A DNA stretch of 64,000 bases from JAIBJN01 sp035762005 (GTDB lineage Bacteria > Actinomycetota > Thermoleophilia > Gaiellales > Gaiellaceae), in NCBI GenBank assembly GCA_035762005.1, contig DASTQA010000022.1, positions 1-64,000 of the forward strand, read 5' to 3'. A model generated the notes under the pieces. That model was not told where the DNA came from. It worked only from the letters and a program-made list of their open reading frames with translations, and made no database searches. Position 1 is the first letter of the stretch. Each line of letters starts with the position of its first letter. Positions 24,451-34,055 of the stretch are shown here, piece by piece. The position numbers and the translations under genes are program-made.

Positions 24451-26907
24451 GTGAGCGAGCGATACGACCCGAAGACGATCGAGCCGAAGTGGCAGGAGGT
24501 CTGGGCGCGCGAGCGCGCCTTCGCCGTGCCGAACCCGGTCGCGCCCGGCGAGGAGGACGTCGGGCACACGTACGTCCTCGAGATGCTCCCGTACCCGTCC
24601 GGGGAGCTCCACATGGGGCACGTGAAGAACTACACGCTCGGCGACGTCATCGCCCACGTGCGCCGGCGCAGCGGCTTCCGCGTGCTGCGGCCGATGGGCT
24701 ACGACGCCTTCGGCCTCCCGGCCGAGAACGCCGCCATCAGGGAGGGTGGGCACCCGCGTCTCGTCACCGAGCGGAACATCGCCGCCATCAGGGAGCAGAT
24801 GCACCGCATGGGCTGGGCGATCGACTGGGACCGGGAGGTCTCGACCCACGAGCCGGAGTACTACCGCTGGACGCAGTGGCTCTTCCTGAAGCTCTTCGGC
24901 GAGGGCCTCGCGTACCGGAAGGAGGCCGGGGTCAACTGGTGCCCCGTCGACCAGACAGTGCTCGCGAACGAGCAGGTGATCGACGGCCACTGCGAGCGCT
25001 GCGGCGCCGAGGTCGAGCGGAAGAGCCTCGAGCAGTGGTTCTTCCGCATCACCGCCTACGCCGACCGGCTGCTCGAAGAGATGGACCTGCTCGAGTCGTG
25101 GCCCGAGCGCGTCCTCACCATGCAGCGCAACTGGATCGGCCGCTCGGAGGGCGCCGAGGTCGTCTTCCACATCGAGGAGACCGAGGTCGACCTGCCCGTC
25201 TTCACGACCCGGCCGGACACCCTCTTCGGCGCGACCTTCTTCGTGCTCGCGCCCGAGCACCCGCTCGTCCCGAGCCTCGTCGCGGGCACGCCGCACGAGG
25301 ACGAGGTCCTCGAGTACGTCCGCCACGCGGCCCTCCGGCCCGCCGCCGAGCGCGCCGATCCGGAGAAGGAGAAGACGGGCGTCTTCACGGGCCGCTTCGT
25401 CACGAACCCCGTCAACGAGGAGCGGCTGCCGATCTGGGTCTCGGACTACGTGCTCATGGAGTACGGCACCGGCGCGATCATGGCCGTGCCCGCCCACGAC
25501 GAGCGCGACTTCGAGTTTGCCACCCGCTTCGAGCTGCCGGTCCGGGTCGTCGTCGTCCCCGCTGGGGGCGAGCCGGACGAGGGAGCCGCCTTCGTCGGCC
25601 ACTCGGAGGACGAGCGCCTCGTCGACTCGGCGCAGTTCTCGGGCACGTCGAGCGCCGAGGCGAAGCCGGCGATCGTCGAGTGGCTCGAGGGGCGCGGCCT
25701 CGGCCGGCCGGCGGTGAGCTTCCGCCTGCGCGACTGGCTGCTCTCCCGCCAGCGCTACTGGGGCTGCCCGATCCCGATCGTCTACTGCGACCGCTGCGGC
25801 GTCGTCCCGGTGCCCGAGGAGGACCTGCCCGTGCTCCTGCCCGAGGTGGAGGAGTACGTGCCCAAGGGGCGCTCGCCGCTCGCCGCGGCGGAGGACTGGG
25901 TGCGAGCGGCGTGCCCCCGCTGCGGCGGCGAGGCGCGCCGCGAGACGGACACGATGGACACGTTCGTCGACTCGTCCTGGTACTTCATCCGCTACACGGA
26001 CCCGCACAACGACCGCGCGCCGTGGGATCCGCGGATCGCGGACTACTGGCTGCCGGTCAACCAGTACATCGGCGGCGTCGAGCATGCGATCCTCCACCTG
26101 CTCTACGCCCGCTTCTTCGTGAAGGTCCTGAACGACGTCGGGCTGCTCGGCTTCCGCGAGCCGTTCCTGCGGCTCTTCACGCAGGGGATGATCCACTACC
26201 TGGGCGCCAAGATGGCGAAGTCGAAGGGCAACGTCATCTCGCCGGACGAGATCGTCGCCCGGCACGGGGCGGACGCCGTTCGCCTCTACATCCTCTTCAT
26301 CGGGCCCGCGGACGAGGACATCGAGTGGCAGGACCGCGGCATCGAGGGCATGTCCCGCTTCCTGGGCCGCCTCTGGCGGCTCGGGCTCGAGGTCGCCGGG
26401 CGCGGCGCGGTCGCGCACCCGGACGACGCGCCGCTCGTGCGGCGGGCCCACGAGACGATCGCGCGCGTGACCGACGACATCGGCCGCCGCTTCCAGTTCA
26501 ACACGCCCATCGCGGCCATCAGCGAGCTCGTGAACGACGTCTACCGGGCGAAGGACGATCCGGAGCGGGCGGGGGAGGTGCGGCTCGCGACCGAGACCGC
26601 AGTGAGCCTCGTCCAGCCCTACGCGCCGCACGTCGCCGAGGAGCTCTGGGAGCGCCTGGGCCACGAGCGGCTGTGGACGCAGCCCTGGCCGGAGGCCGAC
26701 CCGGCGCTCCTCGAGCACGAGACCTTCGAGCTCGTCGTGCAGGTGAACGGCAGAGTCCGCGACCGGGTCGAGGTGCCGGTGGGCATGCCGGAGGCCGAGC
26801 TCGTCGCCCGCGCGAAGGAGCTGCCGCGCGTCCGCTCGCACCTGGACGGGAAGGAGATCCGCAAGGAGATCGTCGTCCCCGGGAAGCTCGTGAACCTCGT
26901 CGTCTGA
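24451..26907 (+). CDS. leuS: Leucyl-tRNA synthetase
   Basis: Class I synthetase for tRNA-Leu. With GTG 24451 the product is 818 residues. HIGH is HMGH (54-57). The zinc/Cys region includes CERCGAEVERKSLEQWFF. CP1 editing has TTRPDTLFG (252-260) and the GTGAIMAVPAHDERD pocket. KMSKS is KMAKS (587-591). The C-terminal leucine-specific tail ends VVPGKLVNLVV. GTG 24451 is preferred because GGAG lies 5 bases before it and it lies beyond the terminator. GTG 24436, touching the T-run, is the alternative and adds five residues. tRNA-Leu(CAA) lies at 60563-60647. Confidence 0.96.
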   Translation: MSERYDPKTIEPKWQEVWARERAFAVPNPVAPGEEDVGHTYVLEMLPYPSGELHMGHVKNYTLGDVIAHVRRRSGFRVLRPMGYDAFGLPAENAAIREGGHPRLVTERNIAAIREQMHRMGWAIDWDREVSTHEPEYYRWTQWLFLKLFGEGLAYRKEAGVNWCPVDQTVLANEQVIDGHCERCGAEVERKSLEQWFFRITAYADRLLEEMDLLESWPERVLTMQRNWIGRSEGAEVVFHIEETEVDLPVFTTRPDTLFGATFFVLAPEHPLVPSLVAGTPHEDEVLEYVRHAALRPAAERADPEKEKTGVFTGRFVTNPVNEERLPIWVSDYVLMEYGTGAIMAVPAHDERDFEFATRFELPVRVVVVPAGGEPDEGAAFVGHSEDERLVDSAQFSGTSSAEAKPAIVEWLEGRGLGRPAVSFRLRDWLLSRQRYWGCPIPIVYCDRCGVVPVPEEDLPVLLPEVEEYVPKGRSPLAAAEDWVRAACPRCGGEARRETDTMDTFVDSSWYFIRYTDPHNDRAPWDPRIADYWLPVNQYIGGVEHAILHLLYARFFVKVLNDVGLLGFREPFLRLFTQGMIHYLGAKMAKSKGNVISPDEIVARHGADAVRLYILFIGPADEDIEWQDRGIEGMSRFLGRLWRLGLEVAGRGAVAHPDDAPLVRRAHETIARVTDDIGRRFQFNTPIAAISELVNDVYRAKDDPERAGEVRLATETAVSLVQPYAPHVAEELWERLGHERLWTQPWPEADPALLEHETFELVVQVNGRVRDRVEVPVGMPEAELVARAKELPRVRSHLDGKEIRKEIVVPGKLVNLVV

Positions 26908-26955
26908 GCCGGGCCCGGCCGGGACCAGGGGCGGCGTGCCCACGGCGGCGTTCCG

Positions 26956-26961
26956 TAGGCT
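26956..26961 (+). promoter_or_regulatory. -10 box TAGGCT, leaderless promoter candidate
   Basis: TAGGCT ends 6 bases before GTG 26968. The AGGAG between them directly touches the start codon, too close to act as a ribosome-binding site. Confidence 0.45.
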
Positions 26962-26967
26962 CAGGAG

Positions 26968-28101
26968 GTGAACGCCGCCGACGTCCTCCTCCTCCTCGCC
27001 GTGGCGGGCTTCTCGGTGCTCGGCGCGAGCCGGGGGCTCGCGGCGCAGGCGCTCTCGCTCGGAGGGCTCGCGGTCGGCGCCGTCGTCGGCTCGCTCCTCG
27101 CCCCGCACCTCTTCCCCGACAACTCGGCGTGGCTCCCGATCGCCGGGCTCGTCGGCGCGCTCGCGGGCGCGTTCTTCCTCGGGACGCTCGCCTCGGCGCT
27201 CGGCCGGCCGGCGCGGCTCTTCCTCGCCGCCCGCCCGGCGCTCGCGGTGGTCGACCGCGTCGGAGGCATCCTGCTCGGGGGGCTGATCGCGCTCGCGGTC
27301 GGCTGGCTCGTCGCCGTCGTCGCCCTCAACCAGCCCGCGCTCGGCCTGCGCGCCGAGGTCCGCAGCTCCGTCCTCCTGCCGCGCCTCCTCCGCGCCGTGC
27401 CGCCGGAGGCGGTCCTCCAGGCGCTCAACCGCTTCGACCCGCTCCCGCTCCTTCCCGGGCTCGAGCAGCCGCTTCCGCCGCCCGACCCGAGCGTCCTCCG
27501 CAGCCCCGGCGCGCGGGCCGCCGCCGCCGCCGTCGTCAAGATCGAGGGGACCGCGTGCGGCCTCGGCACGCAGGGCTCCGGCTGGATCGTGCGGCGCGGC
27601 CTCGTCGCCACGAACGCGCACGTGGTCGCGGGCCACGGGAGCACGGAGGTCCTCGTCGGCAACGGCCAGACGCTCTCCGCCCGGACCGTCTACGTCGACG
27701 CGACGAACGACATCGCGCTCCTCGAGGTCGACCAGCTCGCGGTCGCGCCGCTCCCGACGGCCGCCGCGGCCGACCTGCCGCAGTCGGTCGCGCTCCTCGG
27801 CTACCCGCGCGACGGGCCCCTGACGGCGACGGCCGGGACGGCCGGGGACTCGCGGACCGTGCTCTCGCCGGACGCCTACGGGCGGCGCGTGCAAGCGCGG
27901 GTCGTCGTGCCCCTGCGGGGCCGCGTCCAGCCCGGCGAGAGCGGCGGCCCGGTCGTCAACCGTCGCGGTCGCGTCGTGGCGATGATCTTCGCGGGCACGA
28001 GGGAGGGTCGTGGCGGCTACGCCGTGCCGGTCGACCTCGTCCTCCACGCCGCCGGGGAGCGACTCCGGCCCGTCTCGCCGGGCCCCTGCATCGTCGGCTA
28101 G
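26968..28101 (+). CDS. Membrane-anchored trypsin-like protease (MarP/CvpA type)
   Basis: A 377-residue protein with an N-terminal CvpA-like region of four hydrophobic helices (about 1-120) and a C-terminal chymotrypsin-fold protease facing the periplasmic side. Catalytic triad: H218 in TNAHVV, D248 in TNDIALL, S325 in GESGGPVV. The arrangement matches mycobacterial MarP, a protease for acid and oxidative stress resistance; that role here is inference. Cysteines in EGTACGLG and near the C-terminus (GPCIVG) could form a disulfide, as in MarP. It appears monocistronic, with its stop overlapping the end of a convergent gene. Confidence 0.9.
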   Translation: MNAADVLLLLAVAGFSVLGASRGLAAQALSLGGLAVGAVVGSLLAPHLFPDNSAWLPIAGLVGALAGAFFLGTLASALGRPARLFLAARPALAVVDRVGGILLGGLIALAVGWLVAVVALNQPALGLRAEVRSSVLLPRLLRAVPPEAVLQALNRFDPLPLLPGLEQPLPPPDPSVLRSPGARAAAAAVVKIEGTACGLGTQGSGWIVRRGLVATNAHVVAGHGSTEVLVGNGQTLSARTVYVDATNDIALLEVDQLAVAPLPTAAAADLPQSVALLGYPRDGPLTATAGTAGDSRTVLSPDAYGRRVQARVVVPLRGRVQPGESGGPVVNRRGRVVAMIFAGTREGRGGYAVPVDLVLHAAGERLRPVSPGPCIVG

Positions 28102-29420
28102 CGCCCGCCCGCCGCGCCGGCGCGCGCGAGCGCCGCCTCGAGGAGGGCCCGGTCACGCTCTGTCCGCGCCTCCGCGACGGCCGGCCGACCGACCTCCTCG
28201 GCGAGGGCGGTCGCCGCGGTCGCCCGCCTCCCGGCGCCGGCCTCCTCGGCGGCGGACGCGACGCCGGCGAGCGCGTCGAGGACCGCGAGGACGACGCGGG
28301 CGTTCGAGCGTGCGTAGAGGCCGATCTCGGCGAAGGCCTCGCGCAGGAGCGACTCGAAGCCGTGCGCCTCGGCGTGGACGACGAGGTCTCCCTCGAGGCG
28401 CCGCAAACGGTCGGGGAACCGGCGCACGGCGAGGAGCTCGAGCGCGTCGCGAAGGTACGCAATGCTAGTGACCGCCGTCGTCGGGTCGTTGATTCCCGGC
28501 GAGAGCGCCCTGACGGCGAGGTCGGCGAGCTGGCGGATCCCGAAGCCGGTGTCCTGCGAGACGTCACGCTCGCTCTGCACGCTGACGAGGCCGCGCAGCC
28601 GCTCCGCCGCCTCCTCCGCGGCCGCGCGCGGCCAGGCCTCCATGAGCGCAGTCGCGCGGGTGACCGCGTCGCCCGGGCGCACGGCGACGTGCACCCGGGC
28701 TCCCGGGGGCAGCCCGACTCCGGTGAGCTCAGCGAGCGCGATCGACCGGACGTAGCCCGGCCGCTCGGGCCGCACGACCCATGGCTCCGCCGTCCGCGCC
28801 CAGGAGTCCGGCCCCTCGTCGGCCTCCGGGAGCGCGCGGCCTCCGTGGGGCTCGGGATAGAGCTCGTCGATCGCCTGCGTCGTCTCCCGCGCGATCCGGG
28901 CGGCGATGTTCTCCACCTTGACGAGCTGCGTGATGCGGTGGATGAAGACGAGCAGCAGCACGAGGCCCAGGAGCCCGAGGGCGATGGAGACGGTCACGGA
29001 GAGCGCCGGCACGAACCCCTCGAAGTCGTCGTCCTCGTCGCGAACCGCACGCAGGACGAGGAGGCAGTACGCGAAGATGCCGACGAAGGCCCCGGCCACG
29101 AGCTGGCTGGGCCGGTCGCCGAGGAAGCTCCGCACCGCCCGCGGCGTGAACTGCCCGGCCACGAGCTGCAGCGTCACGACCGTGATCGAGAACGCGAGGC
29201 CCGCGACGGTGATGAGCGAGCCCGCGATCGTGCCGAGGATCGTGCGCGCCGCCGATGCGTCGCCGTCGAAGGCGAGGGCTCCAGCGAGGCCGTCCGGGCC
29301 CGCGGCGCGGTCGACCTCGAGGAGCGCGAGCGCGAGCCCCACCCCCCCGAGCGCGACGACGCCCGGGAAGAACCAGAAACCGCGGACGACGTTCTGCCAC
29401 TGACTCCGGACCCACACCAT
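28098..29420 (-). CDS. DUF2254 membrane protein
   Basis: A 440-residue protein matching DUF2254, a family of unknown function. Four hydrophobic helices fall within residues 1-165 (FWFFPGVVALGGVGLALAL; SLITVAGLAFSITVVTLQL, each near a helix). The rest is a large soluble domain with FTPRAVRSFLGD, GYVRSIALAEL, a RPGDAV segment and the diagnostic DTGFGIRQLADLAVRALSPG. ATG 29420 is chosen because it places the first helix near the N-terminus, as in the family; the open frame extends 56 codons further without support. It overlaps the MarP-like gene by four bases tail-to-tail. Confidence 0.88.
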   Translation of the reverse strand: MVWVRSQWQNVVRGFWFFPGVVALGGVGLALALLEVDRAAGPDGLAGALAFDGDASAARTILGTIAGSLITVAGLAFSITVVTLQLVAGQFTPRAVRSFLGDRPSQLVAGAFVGIFAYCLLVLRAVRDEDDDFEGFVPALSVTVSIALGLLGLVLLLVFIHRITQLVKVENIAARIARETTQAIDELYPEPHGGRALPEADEGPDSWARTAEPWVVRPERPGYVRSIALAELTGVGLPPGARVHVAVRPGDAVTRATALMEAWPRAAAEEAAERLRGLVSVQSERDVSQDTGFGIRQLADLAVRALSPGINDPTTAVTSIAYLRDALELLAVRRFPDRLRRLEGDLVVHAEAHGFESLLREAFAEIGLYARSNARVVLAVLDALAGVASAAEEAGAGRRATAATALAEEVGRPAVAEARTERDRALLEAALARAGAAGGR

Positions 29421-29508
29421 CGCGGCAGTCTTACCGCCGCGCGTCTCCGCACGCTTCCGGCACACTCCGTGCGCCACGTGTGCGCCTTTCCGCGGCAGCA
29501 TCGTCGGC

Positions 29509-30156
29509 ATGCGCCGCGCCGTCCTCCTTCTGCTCCTCGGTGCTGCGGCGTCGCTGCCGCTCCCTGCCGCGGCCGCGCCGTCCTTCACGGTCTCGCTTCC
29601 CGCCGCAGCCGACCTCGGGCTTCCGTTCTGGTGCGACTGGGGCTACGACTGGGAGGAGCGCTGCTACCGCGACGACGGGCCGCGGCTGCCGGTGGGAGGC
29701 GCCGACGGCAAGGTGTGGCGCTCGGCGCTGCGCTTCCCGATCTCCCGGCTGCCCGGCGGCGCCGAGGTCCTCGACGCACGCCTCGAGCTCCACCACGACG
29801 GGACGTGCATCGCCCCGAGGCTCGGCGAGAGGCCCTGCGGCGAGCTGGGGTACGTCCTCGACGTCCATCGCATTCTCTCCAAGAGCTGGACGAGCGAGCG
29901 GGAGGTGGACTTCGACCCACACGTTCTCGACGCGTCCGTCGTCCTCGCCGGCTGGACGCCGCAGCGGCTGAGCTGGAACGTGACCGGGCTCGCCCGGGCC
30001 TGGCACGAGAAGCTCGCCCGCAACGACGGCCTCCTCGTGAAGCTCCAGGACGGCGACGAAGACTACGGCTACGGCGGGCCCTACCTGGCCTCCACGAGCC
30101 ACCCGAGCGCGGAGGCGAGGCCCCGGCTCGTCGTGACGTACACGACGCCGGGATAG
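29509..30156 (+). CDS. Secreted DNRLRE-like protein
   Basis: A 215-residue exported protein. Residues 1-23 form a Sec signal peptide (MRRAVLLLLLGAAASLPLPA) with cleavage likely after AAAA. The mature part resembles the DNRLRE / CBM96-type beta-sandwich: ALRFPISRLPGGAEVLDARLEL, then WTPQRLSWNVTGLARAWH and a C-terminal RPRLVVTYT strand. Cysteine pairs (WCDW/RCYR and TCIA/PCGE) suggest disulfides. Such domains occur in surface and carbohydrate-linked proteins. Three bases separate it from comEA. Confidence 0.82.
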   Translation: MRRAVLLLLLGAAASLPLPAAAAPSFTVSLPAAADLGLPFWCDWGYDWEERCYRDDGPRLPVGGADGKVWRSALRFPISRLPGGAEVLDARLELHHDGTCIAPRLGERPCGELGYVLDVHRILSKSWTSEREVDFDPHVLDASVVLAGWTPQRLSWNVTGLARAWHEKLARNDGLLVKLQDGDEDYGYGGPYLASTSHPSAEARPRLVVTYTTPG

Positions 30157-30159
30157 CGC

Positions 30160-30753
30160 GTGCGAATGCCGTCGATCTCACGCGGGCGAGCGCTCGCCTA
30201 CTCGCTCGCCCTGCTCGCCTTCCTCGTTCTGGCCGGGAGGGTCGCACTCGGCGGCACCGGCGAGCGGGCCGCGCCGCCGGTCGAGGCGGCCACGCTCGAG
30301 GTCGAGGAGGAGCCGGCCCGGGAGGTCGTCGTCCACGTCGCCGGCGCCGTCCTTCGCCCCGGCCTCTACCGTCTGCCGGAGGCGAGCCGCGTGGACGACG
30401 CCATCGGGCTCGCGGGCGGTCCCGGGCCGAAGGCCGCCCTCGACCTCGTCAACCTCGCCGCTCCCGTCGCCGACGGGCAGCAGATCGTCGTCCCCCGCGC
30501 CGGAACCGCGGCTCCGGCCGCCGGCGCGCCGGCCGCAACCGGCCCGGGCGGCTCGCCGGGAGTCAAGGTGAGTCTGAACTCGGCCACGCTCGAGCAGCTC
30601 GACGAGCTTCCGGGCGTCGGGCCCGTGACGGCCCAGCAGATCATCGACTACCGCGAGGCGAACGGGGCGTTTCGCTCCGTCGACGAGCTCGACGCCGTGC
30701 CGGGGATCGGTCCCGCGCGGCTCGAGCAGCTCCGGCCCCTCGTCGACCCGTGA
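30160..30753 (+). CDS. comEA: Competence protein ComEA
   Basis: DNA receptor at the cell surface for natural transformation. The 197 residues have one N-terminal membrane helix (about 11-31), an SLBB domain (about 54-112: VVVHVAGAVLRPGLYRLPE, LVNLAAPVADGQQI), a Gly/Ala/Pro linker, and a C-terminal helix-hairpin-helix domain (about 134-195: SLNSATLEQLDELPGVGP, then VPGIGPARLEQL). GTG 30160. The stop overlaps comEC by four bases, the standard operon order. Confidence 0.95.
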   Translation: MRMPSISRGRALAYSLALLAFLVLAGRVALGGTGERAAPPVEAATLEVEEEPAREVVVHVAGAVLRPGLYRLPEASRVDDAIGLAGGPGPKAALDLVNLAAPVADGQQIVVPRAGTAAPAAGAPAATGPGGSPGVKVSLNSATLEQLDELPGVGPVTAQQIIDYREANGAFRSVDELDAVPGIGPARLEQLRPLVDP

Positions 30754-33062
30754 CCTCCGGAGCGACGGCGAGAGGAGCCCTGCGCCGGAGCGTCCTCCGC
30801 GTGCCCGCACCTCACCTGCTCGCCGGCTGTCTCTGTGCCGGTCTCGCGCTGTCGCTCGCCGCGCGAGCCCCCTCGCCGCTGCTCGCCCTCGGCGCGGCCG
30901 GGCTCGCGGTCGCCTCAATCGTCCACGAGCCGCGGCGAACCGCGCTCCTGGGCCTCGGGCTGGCGCTCGCCGGGCTCTGGTGGGGTGCCCAGCGCCTCGA
31001 GATCCTCGACCGGAGCGTCCTCGAGCACGAGGTCGGCCGCGCGGCGCTCGCGCGGGTCGAGGTCACGGGAGCGGCCCGCACGAGCGAGTTCGCCGTCCGC
31101 GTGCCGATCCGCGTCCTTCGCTTCGGCCCGGTCGCGCTGCGCGAGCGCTCGCGGCTCGACCTGCCGCCGGGGCGGGCGCCGCCGCAGGGCGCGCTCCTCG
31201 ACGTCGTCGCCACGGTCGCGGCGCCGCGCCCTGCCGACGAGGAGGGCGCGTTCGACGAGGCGCGGTACTTGCGCCGCCAAGGGGTCCACGTCGTCCTGCG
31301 GGCGAGCAGCTTCACGGTCGTAGGGCGGCGCGACGGGCTCGGCGGCATCGCCGACGGGCTGAGGAGCGCGGTCTCGCGGTCCCTCTCGACCGTGCCCCCG
31401 GGGGAGCGGCGCGCGATTCTCGCCGGCGTCGTCCTCGGCGAGGACGAGGGCATCGACGCCGAGCTTCGCGAGAGCTTCCGCTCGTCCGGGCTCTACCACC
31501 TCCTGGCGGTGTCCGGGCAGAACGTCGCGTACGTCGTCGGGGGCATGATCCTGCTCGCGTGGGCGCTCGGGCTCCCCCGCTGGGCCGGCGAGGTGGGCGC
31601 CCTCGGGGCGGTGGGCGCGTACGTGCTCGCGGTCGGCTGGCAGCCGTCGGTCGTGCGCGCCGGCGTCGCCGGCGGCCTCGCCTCGCTCGCCTGGCTCGCC
31701 TCCCGCCCGAGGGACCGCTGGTACTTCCTCCTCGTCGGCGCGGCCGTGCTCCTCGCCTGGAACCCGTACAGCCTGCTCGAGCCGGGGTTCCAGCTCTCGT
31801 TCGCCGCGGTCGCGGCCATCTTCGTGCTCGTTCCGCCGATCCACCGGCGGCTCGAGGGCTACCCGCTCCCCGGGCGCCTCGCGGACGTGGTCTCCGTCTC
31901 GGCCGCCTGCGGCCTCGCGACCGCGCCGATCCTGTGGCTCCACTTCGGCGCCGTCCCCGTCTACTCGGTGCCCGCCAACGCGCTCGCCGCTCCGGTCGTG
32001 GCGCCGCTGCTCGGGCTCGCCCTCGCCGCCGCGGCGCTCGCGCCGGTCCTGCCGGAGGCCGCCGCGGCCCTCGCGTGGGCCGACGGCTGGCTGGCGGCCT
32101 ACCTCGCCCTCTGCGCGCGGCTGGTCGGCGGGCTCCCTCATGCTCAGCTGACGTCGGCCGGCGCGCTCGTGACGCTTGCCGGCGCTGTCCTCTTCGCGGC
32201 GATCGTCCTCGCGCTGCGCGGGTCGCGCCCGCGGCGCACGCTCGCCCTCGCCGGGCTCGTCCTCGCGCTCCTCGTCGCGTGGCGGAGCGCACCGGCGGAC
32301 TCGCCGCCCCCGCCGAGCGGTCTTCGCATCACCGTGCTCGACGTCGGCCAGGGAGACGCGATCCTCCTCGAGGTCCCTGAGGGGGCCGTGCTCGTCGACC
32401 AGGGCCCGCCCGAGGGCGACGCCGCCGGCCAGCTCGACGCACTCGGCGTCGACCGTCTCGCTGCGCTCGTCCTCACCCATCCGCAGCGCGACCACGTCGG
32501 CGGGGCGGGCGACGTCCTCGAGACGGTCTCAGTGGGGACGGTGGTCGACCCGGGCCTTCCCGCGCCGAGCCCCGACCGGGAGTCCGCCCTCGCCGCGGCC
32601 TCCCGCCGGGACGTCCCCGTGCTCGTCGCGCGCGCCGGCCAGCGGCTCCGCGTCGGGCGTCTTCGGCTGCGGGTTCTCTGGCCCGACGGGCCCGGATCAC
32701 CGGGCGAGGACCCGAACGACCACGCGGTCGTCCTGCTCGCCTCGTACGGCGGCGTCGAGGCGCTCCTGACCGCGGACGCCGAGGCCGACGTGACCGTTCC
32801 GCTGCGTCCCCCGCCCGTCGAGATCCTCAAGGTCGCCCACCACGGGTCGGCGGACGACAGCCTCCGGCGCCTCCTCGAGCTCGTCCGCCCGCGGATCGCC
32901 GTCATCTCCGTCGGGAGCGGCAACACCTACGGCCACCCGGCTCCGGCGACGGTTGCCGCGCTCGAGGAGGTGCCGGGGCTCGCGCTCTACCGCACGGACC
33001 GCGACGGGCGCGTGACGATCGAGACGGACGGTGACCGCATCTCGGTCTCCGAGAGCGGCTGA
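30750..33062 (+). CDS. comEC: Competence protein ComEC
   Basis: Membrane channel that carries single-stranded DNA into the cytoplasm. The 770 residues comprise N-terminal helices with the DUF4131 soluble region (about 1-215), the ComEC/Rec2 membrane domain (GLYHLLAVSGQNVAYV; GFQLSFAAVAAIF), and a metallo-beta-lactamase-fold domain from about 525 (ITVLDVGQGDAILLE). The metal motif is HPQRDH, and KVAHHGSADD and GNTYGHP are further signatures. GTG 30750 overlaps comEA. holA follows, a very common neighbour. Confidence 0.95.
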   Translation: MTSGATARGALRRSVLRVPAPHLLAGCLCAGLALSLAARAPSPLLALGAAGLAVASIVHEPRRTALLGLGLALAGLWWGAQRLEILDRSVLEHEVGRAALARVEVTGAARTSEFAVRVPIRVLRFGPVALRERSRLDLPPGRAPPQGALLDVVATVAAPRPADEEGAFDEARYLRRQGVHVVLRASSFTVVGRRDGLGGIADGLRSAVSRSLSTVPPGERRAILAGVVLGEDEGIDAELRESFRSSGLYHLLAVSGQNVAYVVGGMILLAWALGLPRWAGEVGALGAVGAYVLAVGWQPSVVRAGVAGGLASLAWLASRPRDRWYFLLVGAAVLLAWNPYSLLEPGFQLSFAAVAAIFVLVPPIHRRLEGYPLPGRLADVVSVSAACGLATAPILWLHFGAVPVYSVPANALAAPVVAPLLGLALAAAALAPVLPEAAAALAWADGWLAAYLALCARLVGGLPHAQLTSAGALVTLAGAVLFAAIVLALRGSRPRRTLALAGLVLALLVAWRSAPADSPPPPSGLRITVLDVGQGDAILLEVPEGAVLVDQGPPEGDAAGQLDALGVDRLAALVLTHPQRDHVGGAGDVLETVSVGTVVDPGLPAPSPDRESALAAASRRDVPVLVARAGQRLRVGRLRLRVLWPDGPGSPGEDPNDHAVVLLASYGGVEALLTADAEADVTVPLRPPPVEILKVAHHGSADDSLRRLLELVRPRIAVISVGSGNTYGHPAPATVAALEEVPGLALYRTDRDGRVTIETDGDRISVSESG

Positions 33063-33063
33063 C

Positions 33064-33069
33064 TATGCT
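33064..33069 (+). promoter_or_regulatory. -10 box TATGCT, leaderless promoter candidate
   Basis: TATGCT lies just past the comEC stop and ends 8 bases before GTG 33078. Confidence 0.5.
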
Positions 33070-33077
33070 TGCGCGGC

Positions 33078-34055
33078 GTGTCCGAGGCCGAGCTCCGCCC
33101 GATCTACCTCCTCAGCGGCCGGGACCGCCCGAAGATCCGGCGCGCGCTGGAGCGGCTGCGAGCCCGCTTCGGCGCCGAGTCCGTCGAGACGCTCTTCGCC
33201 GAGGCGGCGAGCGGAGACGATGCGGTCGCGGCGTGCAACTCCCTCGGGCTCTTCTCCGGCGGAGGAGGGCGGCTCGTCGTCGTCGAGGACGTCGAGCGCT
33301 GGAAGAAGGCCGACGAGGAGGCTGTTGCCGCCTACGCCGCCGACCCGGTCGGCGGCGCGGTGCTCGCGCTCGTCGCCGGCGGCGACCTCAAGGGATCCGG
33401 GCTCCCCGCGATCTGCGCGAGAGCGGGGGAGGTCCTCGCCTACGACATCCCCCGGCCGCGTGACCTGCCGTCCTGGGTGCGCGCGCAGTTCGAGCGGCTC
33501 GGAGTCGCCGCGGACGCCGACGCGGCGCGGGCGCTCGTCGAGATCGTGGGCGAGGACGCGACCGCTCTCGCGGCCGAGGTCGAGAAGGCCGCCGCCTGGG
33601 CCGCCGGGGAGCCCGTCGGGCGGCCCGAGGTCGAGCTCCTCGCGGCCCCGGGGCACGAGGCCTCGGCCTGGGCGATCATGGACGCCTGGGGCGCCCGCGA
33701 CCTGCCGGCGGCCCTCGGCGCCTGCCAGGCCGAGCTCGAGCAGGGCTCGGACCCCTTCTCGGTGGCGATGCGCCTCGCCGGACAGGTCACGCTCGTCCGC
33801 CAGGCGCAGGCTCTCGCCGGCGAGGGCCTCGGCGTGCGGGACATCGCGAAGCGCCTCCGCAAGCACGAGTTCAGGGTGAAGAAGGCGCTCGCGCACGCCG
33901 AGAACTACTCGCGCGACGAGCTCGACGAGGCCGTCGTCCGCCTGGCCGCGCTCGACGCGGCGCTCAAGGGGGAGAGCCGGCTCGCCGGCGAGCTCGAGCT
34001 CGAGCGCACGCTGATCGCGCTCGTCCGGGCCCCCGAGCACGCGGCGGGCCGTTAG
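33078..34055 (+). CDS. holA: DNA polymerase III subunit delta
   Basis: Clamp-loader subunit that opens the sliding clamp. The 325-residue product shows IYLLSGRDRPKIRRAL at the N-terminus, the VVVEDVERW strand, and the helical C-terminal collar (ALAHAENYSRDELDEAVVRL, then DAALKG and ELELERTLIALV). GTG 33078 is preferred over TTG 33069 because the predicted transcript starts there. Delta subunits are weakly conserved, but the position after comEC and before rpsT is classic. Confidence 0.92.
   Translation: MSEAELRPIYLLSGRDRPKIRRALERLRARFGAESVETLFAEAASGDDAVAACNSLGLFSGGGGRLVVVEDVERWKKADEEAVAAYAADPVGGAVLALVAGGDLKGSGLPAICARAGEVLAYDIPRPRDLPSWVRAQFERLGVAADADAARALVEIVGEDATALAAEVEKAAAWAAGEPVGRPEVELLAAPGHEASAWAIMDAWGARDLPAALGACQAELEQGSDPFSVAMRLAGQVTLVRQAQALAGEGLGVRDIAKRLRKHEFRVKKALAHAENYSRDELDEAVVRLAALDAALKGESRLAGELELERTLIALVRAPEHAAGR

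Noticed and set aside
24202..28047. Open frame of about 1,280 codons on the - strand opposite leuS
   Set aside because: Composition (Arg/Asp/Glu/Leu-rich, no motifs) is that of an antisense shadow; leuS and the protease are certain on the + strand.
28098..29588. 56-codon N-terminal extension of the DUF2254 gene
   Set aside because: It would overlap the divergent secreted-protein gene start and is basic and low-complexity; ATG 29420 fits the family.
24489..33062. A continuous open frame of about 2,850 codons spanning leuS to comEC
   Set aside because: Only its 3' part (from 30750) is comEC. The rest is the shadow of leuS and other genes in a GC-rich genome: Arg/Pro/Ala-rich with no domains.
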